The notes under the pieces are model-generated. The model did not search any database. It had not been told where the DNA came from and saw nothing but the letters and a program-made list of their open reading frames with translations. A DNA stretch of 64,000 nucleotides from Planctomycetota bacterium (GTDB taxonomy: Bacteria; Planctomycetota; Brocadiia; SM23-32; JAKLEA01): the NCBI GenBank assembly GCA_022711755.1, contig JAKLEA010000020.1, positions 47,734-111,733 on the forward strand, written 5' to 3'. The position numbers and the translations under genes are program-made. Positions 1-8,579 of the stretch are shown here, one piece after another (position 1 is the first letter of the stretch; each line of letters begins with the position of its first letter).

Positions 1-106
1 ACGATGCTCGGGGGCGATTGACAACCGGGGAATCGGCATCCGAAGGACAGGCCGCGCGCATTGGATCGGGGATTGCGAGATTGTTTATTCCCGCGGCATC
101 GCGCCT

Positions 107-1186
107 TCAGACGAGTTTCTCGCCCAGCGCGGTTTCATAGACCGCCACGATGTTGCGCAGCGGGACGTCCGCCTGGAAGTTGTGCGCGGGGGCCAGGATG
201 TAACCACCGTCGCGCCCGAGGATATCAATCAGGCGGCGCGTTTCGGCGCGGACCTCGTCTTCGGTCGCGTAAGGGAGCAGTTGCTGCGTGTCAATCCCGC
301 CGTTGAAGGTGATGCGGTCGCCGAAGTCGCGCTTCAGCCCTTCCGGCTCCATGCCGTCCGCCACGGTCTGGACGGGGTTGAGCACGTCCACGCCGATTTC
401 GATAAGGTCGTTGATGATGGGGCGGCATCCGCCGCAGCAGTGGAACCTGATCCGGACGCCGTATTCGCGGCACATGGCGATGAACCGGGCCATGCGCGGC
501 TTGATGAACTGCCTCCACATTGCCGGACTCATCAGCAGGCCGTATTGCCCGCCGACGTCGTCGTTGTATTCCATCATGTCAATGAGGCCGTCGCCGGCCT
601 GGAGGATGCGCTCCGTTCGGTCCATGAGGTACGCTTGGACGCGGTCCATGACGGCATTGGCGCGTTCGGGGCGGACGGCCATGTCCTCAAGGAACTCATC
701 GAACCCCCGGATGAACCAGCTTATCTCGAATATGCCACGACTGTGCGCCCAGACCCAGTAGTCGGAGACGCTGCGCGCCTGGTCCGCGATGGTTGAGTAG
801 TCCCACATGTCCGCAGTCGGCCAGGGATGGCTTTCGATTTCGTCCATCGTCTGTATCCCGCGAAGGGGGTAATCGCTGAGGTCCATATAGAAGCCGGTGG
901 CCGTCTGGTTGGGTTTGAAGCCGACGCCCCAGATGTCGCGGTATATGTCGCCCGGATCAACGCGGATCGTAGGATCGGCGTAGGCAAGGTCTGCGGCGGG
1001 CTTCTTGAAGGACGGGCCGACGCCGCGTATGTCGCAGCCCAGGCGCTCATCGAGCCTTTGCCCGGGCGGCAGGCGGAGCAGTTTGACAAGAGCCTGCGAA
1101 ACCTCCGCGCGGGCGAAATAGTCTATCGGCACTCGGTCCGTATCAATGTGCCTGATGGCTGCGTCAACTCTTTCTTTCGGTTTCAT
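107..1186 (-). CDS. URO-D family protein, corrinoid methyltransferase-like
   Basis: About 359 residues of the uroporphyrinogen decarboxylase (URO-D) fold, which also contains the corrinoid methyltransferases MtaA/MtbA. An internal FHCCGGC segment supplies the His-x-Cys zinc-ligand pattern of the methyltransferase branch. The heme enzyme's N-terminal Arg-rich substrate loop is not evident. The expected third ligand near the C-terminus lies in an APAHN context, so metal binding is uncertain. No corrinoid protein gene adjoins it, so its substrate is unknown and a heme role is unlikely. I chose the ATG at 1186 because GGAG lies 7 nt upstream; an in-frame ATG at 1198 is the alternative. The gene overlaps the end of the GGDEF gene and is probably translationally coupled to it. 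Confidence 0.8.
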   Translation of the reverse strand: MKPKERVDAAIRHIDTDRVPIDYFARAEVSQALVKLLRLPPGQRLDERLGCDIRGVGPSFKKPAADLAYADPTIRVDPGDIYRDIWGVGFKPNQTATGFYMDLSDYPLRGIQTMDEIESHPWPTADMWDYSTIADQARSVSDYWVWAHSRGIFEISWFIRGFDEFLEDMAVRPERANAVMDRVQAYLMDRTERILQAGDGLIDMMEYNDDVGGQYGLLMSPAMWRQFIKPRMARFIAMCREYGVRIRFHCCGGCRPIINDLIEIGVDVLNPVQTVADGMEPEGLKRDFGDRITFNGGIDTQQLLPYATEDEVRAETRRLIDILGRDGGYILAPAHNFQADVPLRNIVAVYETALGEKLV

Positions 1187-2555
1187 GTCTTTCTCCATCC
1201 GCCGGCTGCGCCGGGGAGGGTCCGGTCTGCCCGCCGGGGGTTTCGCTTACGCCGTCAACAACGACCCTGTTCCTGCCGCCGTTCTTGGCTCGGTAGAGGC
1301 AGGAGTCCGTCCTGGAGACCAGGATTTCACCGTTCCGTATTTCATGGCCGAATTCTGCTACGCCGGAGCTTATAGTCACCTTGATCTCTTCGTCGTTCTC
1401 GCCATGAAAGACGTTGGCCTCCACCTTCTGCCTTATCCGCTCGGCCACTTGGGCGGCTGTATCCTTGCCTGTTCCGGGCAGGATGGCGGCCATTTCCTCG
1501 CCGCCTATGCGGTAGGAGGTGTCATATTTGCGCAGGCTGCTCCGGATGATCTTCGCCACGCCGACGAGGACGCGGTCGCCGGTGGGGTGGCCGTAGGTGT
1601 CGTTGACGCGCTTGAAGTGGTCAATGTCGAACATGATGAACGAGAACGGCTCGCTGCTGCGCGCGGCGCGGTCGGCATGGGCGGCGATCTGCTCCTGGAA
1701 ATAACGTTTTGTGAAAAGTCCGGTCAGTCCGTCAACGACTGCAATGGTGTGCAGATACTTCGTCTTGGCGGCAAGGCTGAGATGCCTGGCGATTTCCTGG
1801 AGCAGGACGCGGTAGCGATTGCTGAAATCCTGCATCCAGACGTCGGAACCGGCTGCCGGCCCGGCGGAGAAGACGAGGAACATCGCGCCGATGACGTCGT
1901 CCCCGACGCGCAACGGAAGCACTGCGTGAACTTCCTCCTCGTAGGAATTCAGCACCATGCTCTGGCTCTGGAACATGGCGGGGCGGAAGTTCGGAATCGC
2001 GCCGGCCGTGACCTTCGCGCCGAACTCCGTCTTCCCGGCGGCCCACCGCGCGGCGGGTTTCAAACGGTCGGTTTCCTCGTCAACCAGCATGACAAGTATC
2101 GTCGTCGGCTCCATGAGGGCCGCGACAAGCTCCAGCACCTTCTCAAGCAGGATGTCGAAGTCCTCCTCGAGGTTGACGACGTAAGCCACTTCGCGCAGGG
2201 TTGAAAGCTCGTCAATGCGCCGGCGATAGTCCCGCCCCTCGGCCTCCAGGACGCCGATGCGCTCCCTTGCCAAGTCAAGCTGCACCTTGAAGTCGGCAAG
2301 TTTCTCCCGGCTGAAGACAAGGAGAATACCGGCGACAAAGGAGTATGAGGCGGTTATGAGCGCCGTCCATGCGAGGCGCTCTTCCCAGACCCCCAGCCCC
2401 CTGCGGGCGATGCAATAGAGCGACACCAGTATCGTCGCGGCTGCGAGAATCCCCCAGACGCGATCCCGCAGGAAGGTGAGAGCGTGGGACTTCAGGCTGC
2501 CTTCAAGGGAACGCGGCCCCCCAGTCCTTCCCCTCGCATGCCGGGACCAACGCAT
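1164..2555 (-). CDS. Membrane-bound GAF-GGDEF diguanylate cyclase
   Basis: Predicted diguanylate cyclase making c-di-GMP. In order: a basic N-terminus, two hydrophobic segments, a coiled-coil stretch, a GAF-like domain and a C-terminal GGDEF domain with the DIDHFKRVNDTYGH signature. The active loop reads GGEEM, a conservative variant of GGEEF. An RKYD I-site lies exactly five residues upstream of it, so product inhibition is expected. The C-terminal tail is Pro/Gln-rich and disordered-looking. An in-frame TTG at 2594 would extend it 13 residues and overlap the NHL gene, but has no visible ribosome-binding site, so the ATG at 2555 is preferred. The kinase and propeller genes immediately upstream suggest extracytoplasmic sensing linked to c-di-GMP output; that link is inference. 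Confidence 0.88.
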   Translation of the reverse strand: MRWSRHARGRTGGPRSLEGSLKSHALTFLRDRVWGILAAATILVSLYCIARRGLGVWEERLAWTALITASYSFVAGILLVFSREKLADFKVQLDLARERIGVLEAEGRDYRRRIDELSTLREVAYVVNLEEDFDILLEKVLELVAALMEPTTILVMLVDEETDRLKPAARWAAGKTEFGAKVTAGAIPNFRPAMFQSQSMVLNSYEEEVHAVLPLRVGDDVIGAMFLVFSAGPAAGSDVWMQDFSNRYRVLLQEIARHLSLAAKTKYLHTIAVVDGLTGLFTKRYFQEQIAAHADRAARSSEPFSFIMFDIDHFKRVNDTYGHPTGDRVLVGVAKIIRSSLRKYDTSYRIGGEEMAAILPGTGKDTAAQVAERIRQKVEANVFHGENDEEIKVTISSGVAEFGHEIRNGEILVSRTDSCLYRAKNGGRNRVVVDGVSETPGGQTGPSPAQPADGERHETERKS

Positions 2556-2583
2556 TTGCGTGACCGTTGAGCCTTCGCCGGAG

Positions 2584-5106
2584 CTACCAGTCAAATTTGT
2601 GAATCAGGTTTGTGCCACCGTCAAGAACGTAGACCGCACCCAGGTCCCCGACCGCCAGGTCCGTCGGCCTCTGTATGGCCGCCGCGCCGCCGGAGAGCGG
2701 GACGGAACTGATGACAGATTCCTCCTTGAGGCTTACGCAGTGAACATTGGCGGCGTCAAGGACATAAATCCTTCCAAGCGTGTCAACGTCCATCTTGATC
2801 GGACCGCGGAACGGCCCTTTCAGCGAGACGTTCTTTTCAAAGACCCTCTCCTGATAGACGGCTACCATCTCGCCCTTGGGGTCAAGCACGTAGACGCGCC
2901 CGTCCGGACTTGCGGCCACGCTGACCGGCTCCGCCAGTCCGCCCCTGGCCGGAGCGCCGTCTGTCTGTAGGAAGCCAATCGGGTTGCCCTGTCGTTCGCC
3001 TTTCTCGTTGAACTCGAAGACCTGCGCGGCGGCCGCGTCAAGAACGTAGATTATACCCGCGCGGTCAGAGCAGACCGACACTGCCCGGCCAAAGTCTTCG
3101 CCCGCCGCGCCATCCTTGCCGAAGGCGGACTGCTTGCGTCCGGACGAGTCGAAGATATGAACCTTCTTGCCGTCGCTGACGAAGTAGTTTCCGCTGGGGC
3201 TGATCGCCACGTCTAGAGTCATTCCAGAAACGCCCCTCAGAGGCATGTTGAGCTTCTGAATCCCGCGCCGGTCGTAGCCGAGGACGCGGTTTGCGCCTGT
3301 ATCAAGCACTGCGATGTCATCGCATCCGCAGATGGACAGCGCCTGCCCGCCCTGCACGCGGTTGCCAAGTATCGTGGCCAACTGCCTCCCGTCCGGATCA
3401 AGAAGCTCCACTGATCCGGTTCCCGGGCACAGCACGGCCATGTTGCCCATCGGGTCGGCGCAGACAGACGCCCCGGCAAGATTCAGTCCTGCAGGATCAA
3501 GGACCTTACCCGGATCCTCGCCCTTTAACTGAATGCGTCCGATCCGCTGGGTCGAGGCGTCCATCATGAAGATGAAATCGCCCGTAGCGGAAACTTCCAT
3601 GGAACTCACCTGCGCGATGCCGTCGGGATAGCGCTTCGCCGGAACGGCGGTCATGTCCCGCCCGTAGATATTAAGCGCGGATTCTCCACCACCGTCGGCT
3701 ACGTAGACCGTCCCGTCGGGGCTTACGGCCATGGCTGTCGGTTCGGTCAGCAGGTGACTGTGCCCGCGGCGGCCTTCGCCGCCGAGCCTGATGAACGAAC
3801 GGGGCGCGCTGGACTGCGCGTAGACGCGGACCTCTTTCTTGCCCTTGCTCCTTGCGTCAACGTAGTAGCAACGCTCGCCTGTTCCGCCCGCAATGTCCGC
3901 CGCTTCCTTGCCGATTCCGTCATCCTCGTCAATGAATCGCGCCTTCCACTTCAATTCGCGGTCAAGGCGGTAGACTGCGGAATCCTCCCTGTCCAGGATG
4001 TAAAGGCTGTCGTCTCTGCCAACGGCGATCCGCATGGGATTGACCAGTGTGGTCAGCGGATCCTGCATGGCCTTAAGTGTCTTCAGTCTCTGACCGAGGC
4101 AGTTGTAGACGAGTATTGACTTCTCGCCTTCGTCCAGGATGTATATCCGGTAAAGCGAATCCATAGCCACATCCGTCGCTTGCTTGGCAGAGAAGAATCC
4201 GCCCAGCGTGCCGAGATATTTGTAAGACGGCGTGCGCTCCGCCGCCGCCACTTTGACCGGAATGGAAATGGCGCTGCCGGTATTTCCGCCGGCGTCTGTT
4301 CCCCATACCTGTATTGTTACCGTTGATTCGCGTTCCAACGCGGGAGCGATCCAGTAGGAAAACTGCCCTGCAACGCTTGCGCTCTTTTTCGCGTTGCCGA
4401 AGGCACCTTCCGTGCATGTCCAGTTCAGTTTGAAGGCGTCGCCTTCCGGGTCCCATGCCTTCATGCAGAAGAGCAGCGCGGCTCGGGCCCTGACGGCGAT
4501 GTTGGGGACTCCGCGCGTCGCGCCCGTCATCACGCTGACCGGAATTCCGGCCTCGGCGTCTCCGCCCTCCCGGACAATGAAAAGCGATTCCATGGAGACC
4601 ACCGGCCCGCCGTTTTTCTCCGGATAAAATATATTGCCCGGAGAAATGCCTGGACCGGCGTAGATGAACTGAAGTTCCCCGGTTCCGGAGCGCCCGTCCG
4701 CGGCAATCTCGGTTATGCGAATCCGGGCCGTTCGGGAGGCCAGCAGATGGACGATCTCTCCGTTAAACGGGTTGCGCGTCGCGTCAACGCACTCATAGGA
4801 AATGACATCCATCGGCAGTCGTAGCGCGGAAGCGTCGCCCGTGATGGTCATGGCAACACGGCGTTTATCAATCCGCCCCACGCGTCCCAGAGGAGGCGCC
4901 GCATCGTTCATCCTCACAAAACTGCCCGTGGCTTCGTTGTAACGTATCGCCTCGGTGACCGGCGGGGCGGTTTCCTGCGCCTGCGCGCCGCAGAACATCA
5001 GGCACACAGCCAGCGCCAGACCGAACAGCACGGCGGCTTTTCTGAAATCGCTTCGCATGTGACGCATATCCTTTCGAACCTGTTCCGACGATTCTTTCGT
5101 TGTCAT
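2584..5106 (-). CDS. Secreted NHL-repeat beta-propeller protein
   Basis: 840-residue exported protein. A hydrophobic signal segment ends near an AQA-Q cleavage site. The first ~300 residues hold an Ig/cadherin-like stretch (with WDPEGDAF and IQVWGTDAGGN). The rest carries at least eight NHL/beta-propeller blades marked by repeated G-x-[VI]-Y-[VI]-[LA]-D motifs such as GRVYVLD and GTVYVADGG. Such propellers bind proteins or ligands and usually lack catalysis. ATGs at residues 14 and 17 are alternative starts; the latter, near 5058, has AAGGA upstream. The gene begins 5 nt after the kinase gene and is probably co-transcribed with it. It may be a periplasmic partner of that kinase's exported region (inference). 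Confidence 0.85.
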   Translation of the reverse strand: MTTKESSEQVRKDMRHMRSDFRKAAVLFGLALAVCLMFCGAQAQETAPPVTEAIRYNEATGSFVRMNDAAPPLGRVGRIDKRRVAMTITGDASALRLPMDVISYECVDATRNPFNGEIVHLLASRTARIRITEIAADGRSGTGELQFIYAGPGISPGNIFYPEKNGGPVVSMESLFIVREGGDAEAGIPVSVMTGATRGVPNIAVRARAALLFCMKAWDPEGDAFKLNWTCTEGAFGNAKKSASVAGQFSYWIAPALERESTVTIQVWGTDAGGNTGSAISIPVKVAAAERTPSYKYLGTLGGFFSAKQATDVAMDSLYRIYILDEGEKSILVYNCLGQRLKTLKAMQDPLTTLVNPMRIAVGRDDSLYILDREDSAVYRLDRELKWKARFIDEDDGIGKEAADIAGGTGERCYYVDARSKGKKEVRVYAQSSAPRSFIRLGGEGRRGHSHLLTEPTAMAVSPDGTVYVADGGGESALNIYGRDMTAVPAKRYPDGIAQVSSMEVSATGDFIFMMDASTQRIGRIQLKGEDPGKVLDPAGLNLAGASVCADPMGNMAVLCPGTGSVELLDPDGRQLATILGNRVQGGQALSICGCDDIAVLDTGANRVLGYDRRGIQKLNMPLRGVSGMTLDVAISPSGNYFVSDGKKVHIFDSSGRKQSAFGKDGAAGEDFGRAVSVCSDRAGIIYVLDAAAAQVFEFNEKGERQGNPIGFLQTDGAPARGGLAEPVSVAASPDGRVYVLDPKGEMVAVYQERVFEKNVSLKGPFRGPIKMDVDTLGRIYVLDAANVHCVSLKEESVISSVPLSGGAAAIQRPTDLAVGDLGAVYVLDGGTNLIHKFDW

Positions 5107-5111
5107 TTGTC

Positions 5112-8100
5112 TCAGCCTGGCGCCTCAACGCTGATGTCAACCACCTTCCACTTGCCGCCCTCCTCGCGAAGGCTCATGTAGAAATCAGTCTGACCGTCGT
5201 TGCGTTGCGCAAGGGGGTTGCCCGCGTAGTCGGGAAGAATGAGTTTTCCGCTGATTTTCATCCTGAATTCGCCCGTCTTGGCGCGGGAAAGGTCCGCTAC
5301 CTGACCCTTGAAGCTGAGCTTCGGATAATACATGAACAGCTTCTGCCATGTGCGGATGTGTTCATTACGCCTTTCCTCCGGCATTCCGGCCACCAGGACT
5401 TCCAGTCGGTTCAAGTCGCCGTCGGACAGCGCCTTTTCGTAATCGGCCCAACTGTTCATGGCCTCCGAAAGCCCCTGGCATGCGATGATAATGCCGTCGC
5501 ACTTGAGTTCAAGCCGCTTCTCCACCACTCGCCTGGCAAACTCGGCTCCGTTGCCCTTCTCAAGCCCCTTGGCGCAAGCGACGAGTTGGGCCGCGTCCGC
5601 GAAATCGCCGGCTTTCACAAGGGCATCGGTTCCGGTCGGGAAATCCCAGGACATCAGGGCCTGCACGCCGGTGTTGTAATTTATGATCTTGTCGGCGGTG
5701 GCGATCAGTTGCGGCGTCTCGACGCCATGGGTTTTCTGAGCAAGCTCTGTCTCGGCTCGCAGCGTGGCGGCCTGCTGCGAGAGCAAGGCCGGATCCATCT
5801 TGCCTGCCAGCGTTTCCCTGGTCAGCGTTTCAGAACGCGCCCGCAAGCCGTCAAAGGTGTCCTTGGCGGATTTGACCTTGTTTTCCAGCACGTCAATGCG
5901 ATTGTTCAGGCTTTGCGTAAGCGTCACGCCGGAGCGCGTTCCGACGGAGCGCGCGTCGTTGACCGAGCGCAGCGCGTCGTCCCACCGGAACTCCCCGGCG
6001 TCTTTCTTCGCCTTTTCCAGTTGCTGGAGGACTTCAGGATACGCGCGCGTCCATCGCCGCAGCCAGTCCTCCACGTCGCGCAAGGCCCTGTCCGCCTCTG
6101 CTGTGGCCGGCCTTGTCGCCATCGGCTTGGGCAACGCCGCGTCCAGCCCTTCCGTCTTCTCGATTGCCAGCATCTGCATGACGTTTGACGCGGAGGCCAG
6201 CCACGTCTTAAGATCGGCCGAAGGAGCCTCATCGGACGCCTTCTGGAGCATGTCGCGCAACTCGACAAACTTGTTTTCCTTGCTGAGTTGCCCAAAGTCG
6301 GTCTGCAGCGCCTGCGCCCATTCAACCTCGCGCTTGGTTGAGTTCATCTCCTCCCTGCGCTTCTCGATGGACTTCATCCCCTCGGCGATGCGCTCGCTTT
6401 CGCGGGGACTTTTCGCAAGCACCTGCGCCTGTTGCCAGCTTGCCGCCGCCTCGTCGAACTTGTTGCGCCGGAATTCATCCTCCCCCTTGCGGAACCGCAG
6501 ATCGAACTGGTTCAGGCGCGCGCTCTCCTGGAGCGTTTCGCTGGCTTTCGGATAACTGCGGACAAGCTCGTACAGACGGTCGGCGTCCTCCCATTTGGAC
6601 GTCCCGCCAAGCTCCGCCGCCTGGCTCAACAGTCCCTGTAGAATCCTGTTGCGAGTCGCCTCAAGCCCCAAGTCCTTGACCTTGTCAGCGACGATTTCTT
6701 CGCGCACCTTTGAGAGTTGCTGATCCGCTTCCTTCAGGTTGCCCAGTGCGGTCGGATAATCCGAACCGTCGGCGGCCTGACCCGCCGCTTTGAGTTGTTC
6801 CTCGAATACGGAGAAGGCTTGAACCTCCTCGGTGTTCATTTTGGGGGGAGAGGGTCTGGCTGGCGCGCCGCCCGGACCGGTGCTCGGGATGTTGCTGCCC
6901 CCGGCTACCCCCCCCGGAACGGTTCCGGGCTCGGGTTTCTGCGTCACCAGCACCAGACCCAATCCTACAACCGCTACTACAAGGACGGCCAGAATCACGT
7001 AGACGCCCTTCTTGCCTTTTCTATGTTTGAAGACCGGGGCGGCGGGCAGCCCTTCCTGCTCGCGTATGGCTGAAAGTCCTTCGGCCAGCAGCTCGGGATT
7101 GTTGAGCGATCTTTGCACAAGCTGAAGGTCTTCGGACATTTCCTCCGCGGAAGCGTAACGGTCCTCCGGCTTCTTCTGAAGGCAGCGCAGCGCGATGTCC
7201 TTCAGTGGGATCAGCCCCGGTTTTTCATTGAAGACTTCCGCCGGAATCTCCGGCGGATCTTCCTTTATGTGCTGCATCATGAGCGACGCGGCGTTGCCCT
7301 GGAACGGCGGGTGGCCGGCGATCGTTTCGTAAAGGACGACGCCAAGCGCGTAAAGGTCAAGCCGATGGTCGCCTTCGCCCATCCACTGCTCGGGCGCCAT
7401 GTAGGGCGGAGTGCCTACTCCGCCCTGAGTGAGCGTGGCCTCCTGTGACTGGAACTTGGCGATGCCGAAGTCCAACACTTTTACCATTTCCGACCTGCCC
7501 TCGACGGCCTCGACGAGCATTATGTTGCCGGGCGTCACGTCTCTGTGGACGATGCCCATGCCGTGAGCCGCTGACAGGACGGAACAAACCTGCACCATGA
7601 TGTTAATAATGCGCTTCGGATTCATATCCGCGTTTTCATCCCTCATGTTCTCCTTGAGGGAGCGACCGAAAATGCGCTCCATTGCGATGTAGATCGTCGT
7701 TTCGTCTTCCTGCTCGAAATCGTATATGTGCACGGCGTTCGGGTGCTGCAGGGAGACGATCGTTTTTACTTCATTGTGGAAACGCCGCAGAGTGTCGTCA
7801 CCCAGCGCAAGGCCGAGGTGAAGAATCTTCACCGCGACGGGCTGCTCGACGTCCAACATCTGGCGGGTGGCGTCATAAACCGTCGCCCATCCGCCCGAAG
7901 CGATGCGCTTGTTGATCTTGTATCGCCCGCCCAGCGTTCGCCCTATGTAAGGATCGCCCTGGCGCACAACCCCGCCGATTGTGCGGGTGCGCTCGCTGGA
8001 GGTCTCCATCTCCTCTGTGACCGGGCTGCCGACCGTCCTGGTCATCTCAAGCGCGCGGAACGCCGTCACATCGGTCGGTTCAAATTTGGTCCCACACTTG

Positions 8101-8345
8101 GAGCATGTGATCTCAGGCCCCTCGCCTTCCTTTTGTTGCGACTGGAAGGTGTTGCCACAATTAGGGCACTGGACGACGACATGCTGCGTCAGCGCCTTCG
8201 AGGTTGATTGAGGTTCTTTCTTTTCGGGTACTGCCGTCTCCGGTCCGAATTCGCTGGTCTCGTCGTCCGCGCTCCCGGACTCGTTCATTGGGGAACCGCT
8301 GTCGGGAGACAGAAATTCACCGGTTTCGTCGTCAGAACCACCCAT
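5112..8345 (-). CDS. Zinc-ribbon Ser/Thr protein kinase with exported helical region
   Basis: 1077-residue Hanks-type kinase. Residues 1-50 are acidic and disordered-looking. Cys60, Cys63, Cys81 and Cys84 form a CxxC-CxxC zinc ribbon. The kinase domain spans about 142-410, with G-loop GGWATVY, Lys173, catalytic Asp269 and DFG at 292-294. The catalytic loop is HRDVTPGN: the usual Lys two residues after the Asp is Thr, an uncommon variant. One transmembrane helix (about 447-468) is followed by a Gly/Pro linker and ~590 mostly helical, TPR-like residues predicted outside the cytoplasm. Phosphorylation of Ser/Thr targets is expected from the family; the targets are unknown. It leads a cluster with NHL and GGDEF genes. 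Confidence 0.92.
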   Translation of the reverse strand: MGGSDDETGEFLSPDSGSPMNESGSADDETSEFGPETAVPEKKEPQSTSKALTQHVVVQCPNCGNTFQSQQKEGEGPEITCSKCGTKFEPTDVTAFRALEMTRTVGSPVTEEMETSSERTRTIGGVVRQGDPYIGRTLGGRYKINKRIASGGWATVYDATRQMLDVEQPVAVKILHLGLALGDDTLRRFHNEVKTIVSLQHPNAVHIYDFEQEDETTIYIAMERIFGRSLKENMRDENADMNPKRIINIMVQVCSVLSAAHGMGIVHRDVTPGNIMLVEAVEGRSEMVKVLDFGIAKFQSQEATLTQGGVGTPPYMAPEQWMGEGDHRLDLYALGVVLYETIAGHPPFQGNAASLMMQHIKEDPPEIPAEVFNEKPGLIPLKDIALRCLQKKPEDRYASAEEMSEDLQLVQRSLNNPELLAEGLSAIREQEGLPAAPVFKHRKGKKGVYVILAVLVVAVVGLGLVLVTQKPEPGTVPGGVAGGSNIPSTGPGGAPARPSPPKMNTEEVQAFSVFEEQLKAAGQAADGSDYPTALGNLKEADQQLSKVREEIVADKVKDLGLEATRNRILQGLLSQAAELGGTSKWEDADRLYELVRSYPKASETLQESARLNQFDLRFRKGEDEFRRNKFDEAAASWQQAQVLAKSPRESERIAEGMKSIEKRREEMNSTKREVEWAQALQTDFGQLSKENKFVELRDMLQKASDEAPSADLKTWLASASNVMQMLAIEKTEGLDAALPKPMATRPATAEADRALRDVEDWLRRWTRAYPEVLQQLEKAKKDAGEFRWDDALRSVNDARSVGTRSGVTLTQSLNNRIDVLENKVKSAKDTFDGLRARSETLTRETLAGKMDPALLSQQAATLRAETELAQKTHGVETPQLIATADKIINYNTGVQALMSWDFPTGTDALVKAGDFADAAQLVACAKGLEKGNGAEFARRVVEKRLELKCDGIIIACQGLSEAMNSWADYEKALSDGDLNRLEVLVAGMPEERRNEHIRTWQKLFMYYPKLSFKGQVADLSRAKTGEFRMKISGKLILPDYAGNPLAQRNDGQTDFYMSLREEGGKWKVVDISVEAPG

Positions 8346-8490
8346 TTTCTTTCCTCAGAGTGTTCGGGCAACAGCCAATGATCAGACTTCTGCCGATCCA
8401 CGGACGACTGCCCGGGGCTGGTATGCGCCCCCGGATGAATCGCCCTTTTGAACTGCGCCTGATTAACGCAGGCCAAGCTTACCGTCGCAT

Positions 8491-8519
8491 ATTCTACATG
8501 CTCTTGAAACGATTTTGAA
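8491..8519 (-). promoter_or_regulatory. Candidate sigma70 promoter for the zinc-ribbon kinase gene
   Basis: Read on the minus strand: -35 TTCAAA, 17-nt spacer, -10 TAGAAT. Transcription would start near 8484, giving a ~140-nt leader before the kinase ATG at 8345. This would separate the kinase-NHL-GGDEF-UroD transcript from the two genes upstream. Based on sequence match only. Confidence 0.45.
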
Positions 8520-8579
8520 GCGTCGGGATGACGACTTTTTCATCTGCTTTTTCGTCTTGAGATGGCGGACATGACCGGA

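Noticed and set aside
107..1186. Heme-pathway uroporphyrinogen decarboxylase (hemE)
   Set aside because: Sequence fits the URO-D-like methyltransferase branch better, and no heme genes are nearby.
5100..6188. 362-codon plus-strand frame opposite the zinc-ribbon kinase tail
   Set aside because: Composition-driven antisense frame, low-complexity and without a start signal.
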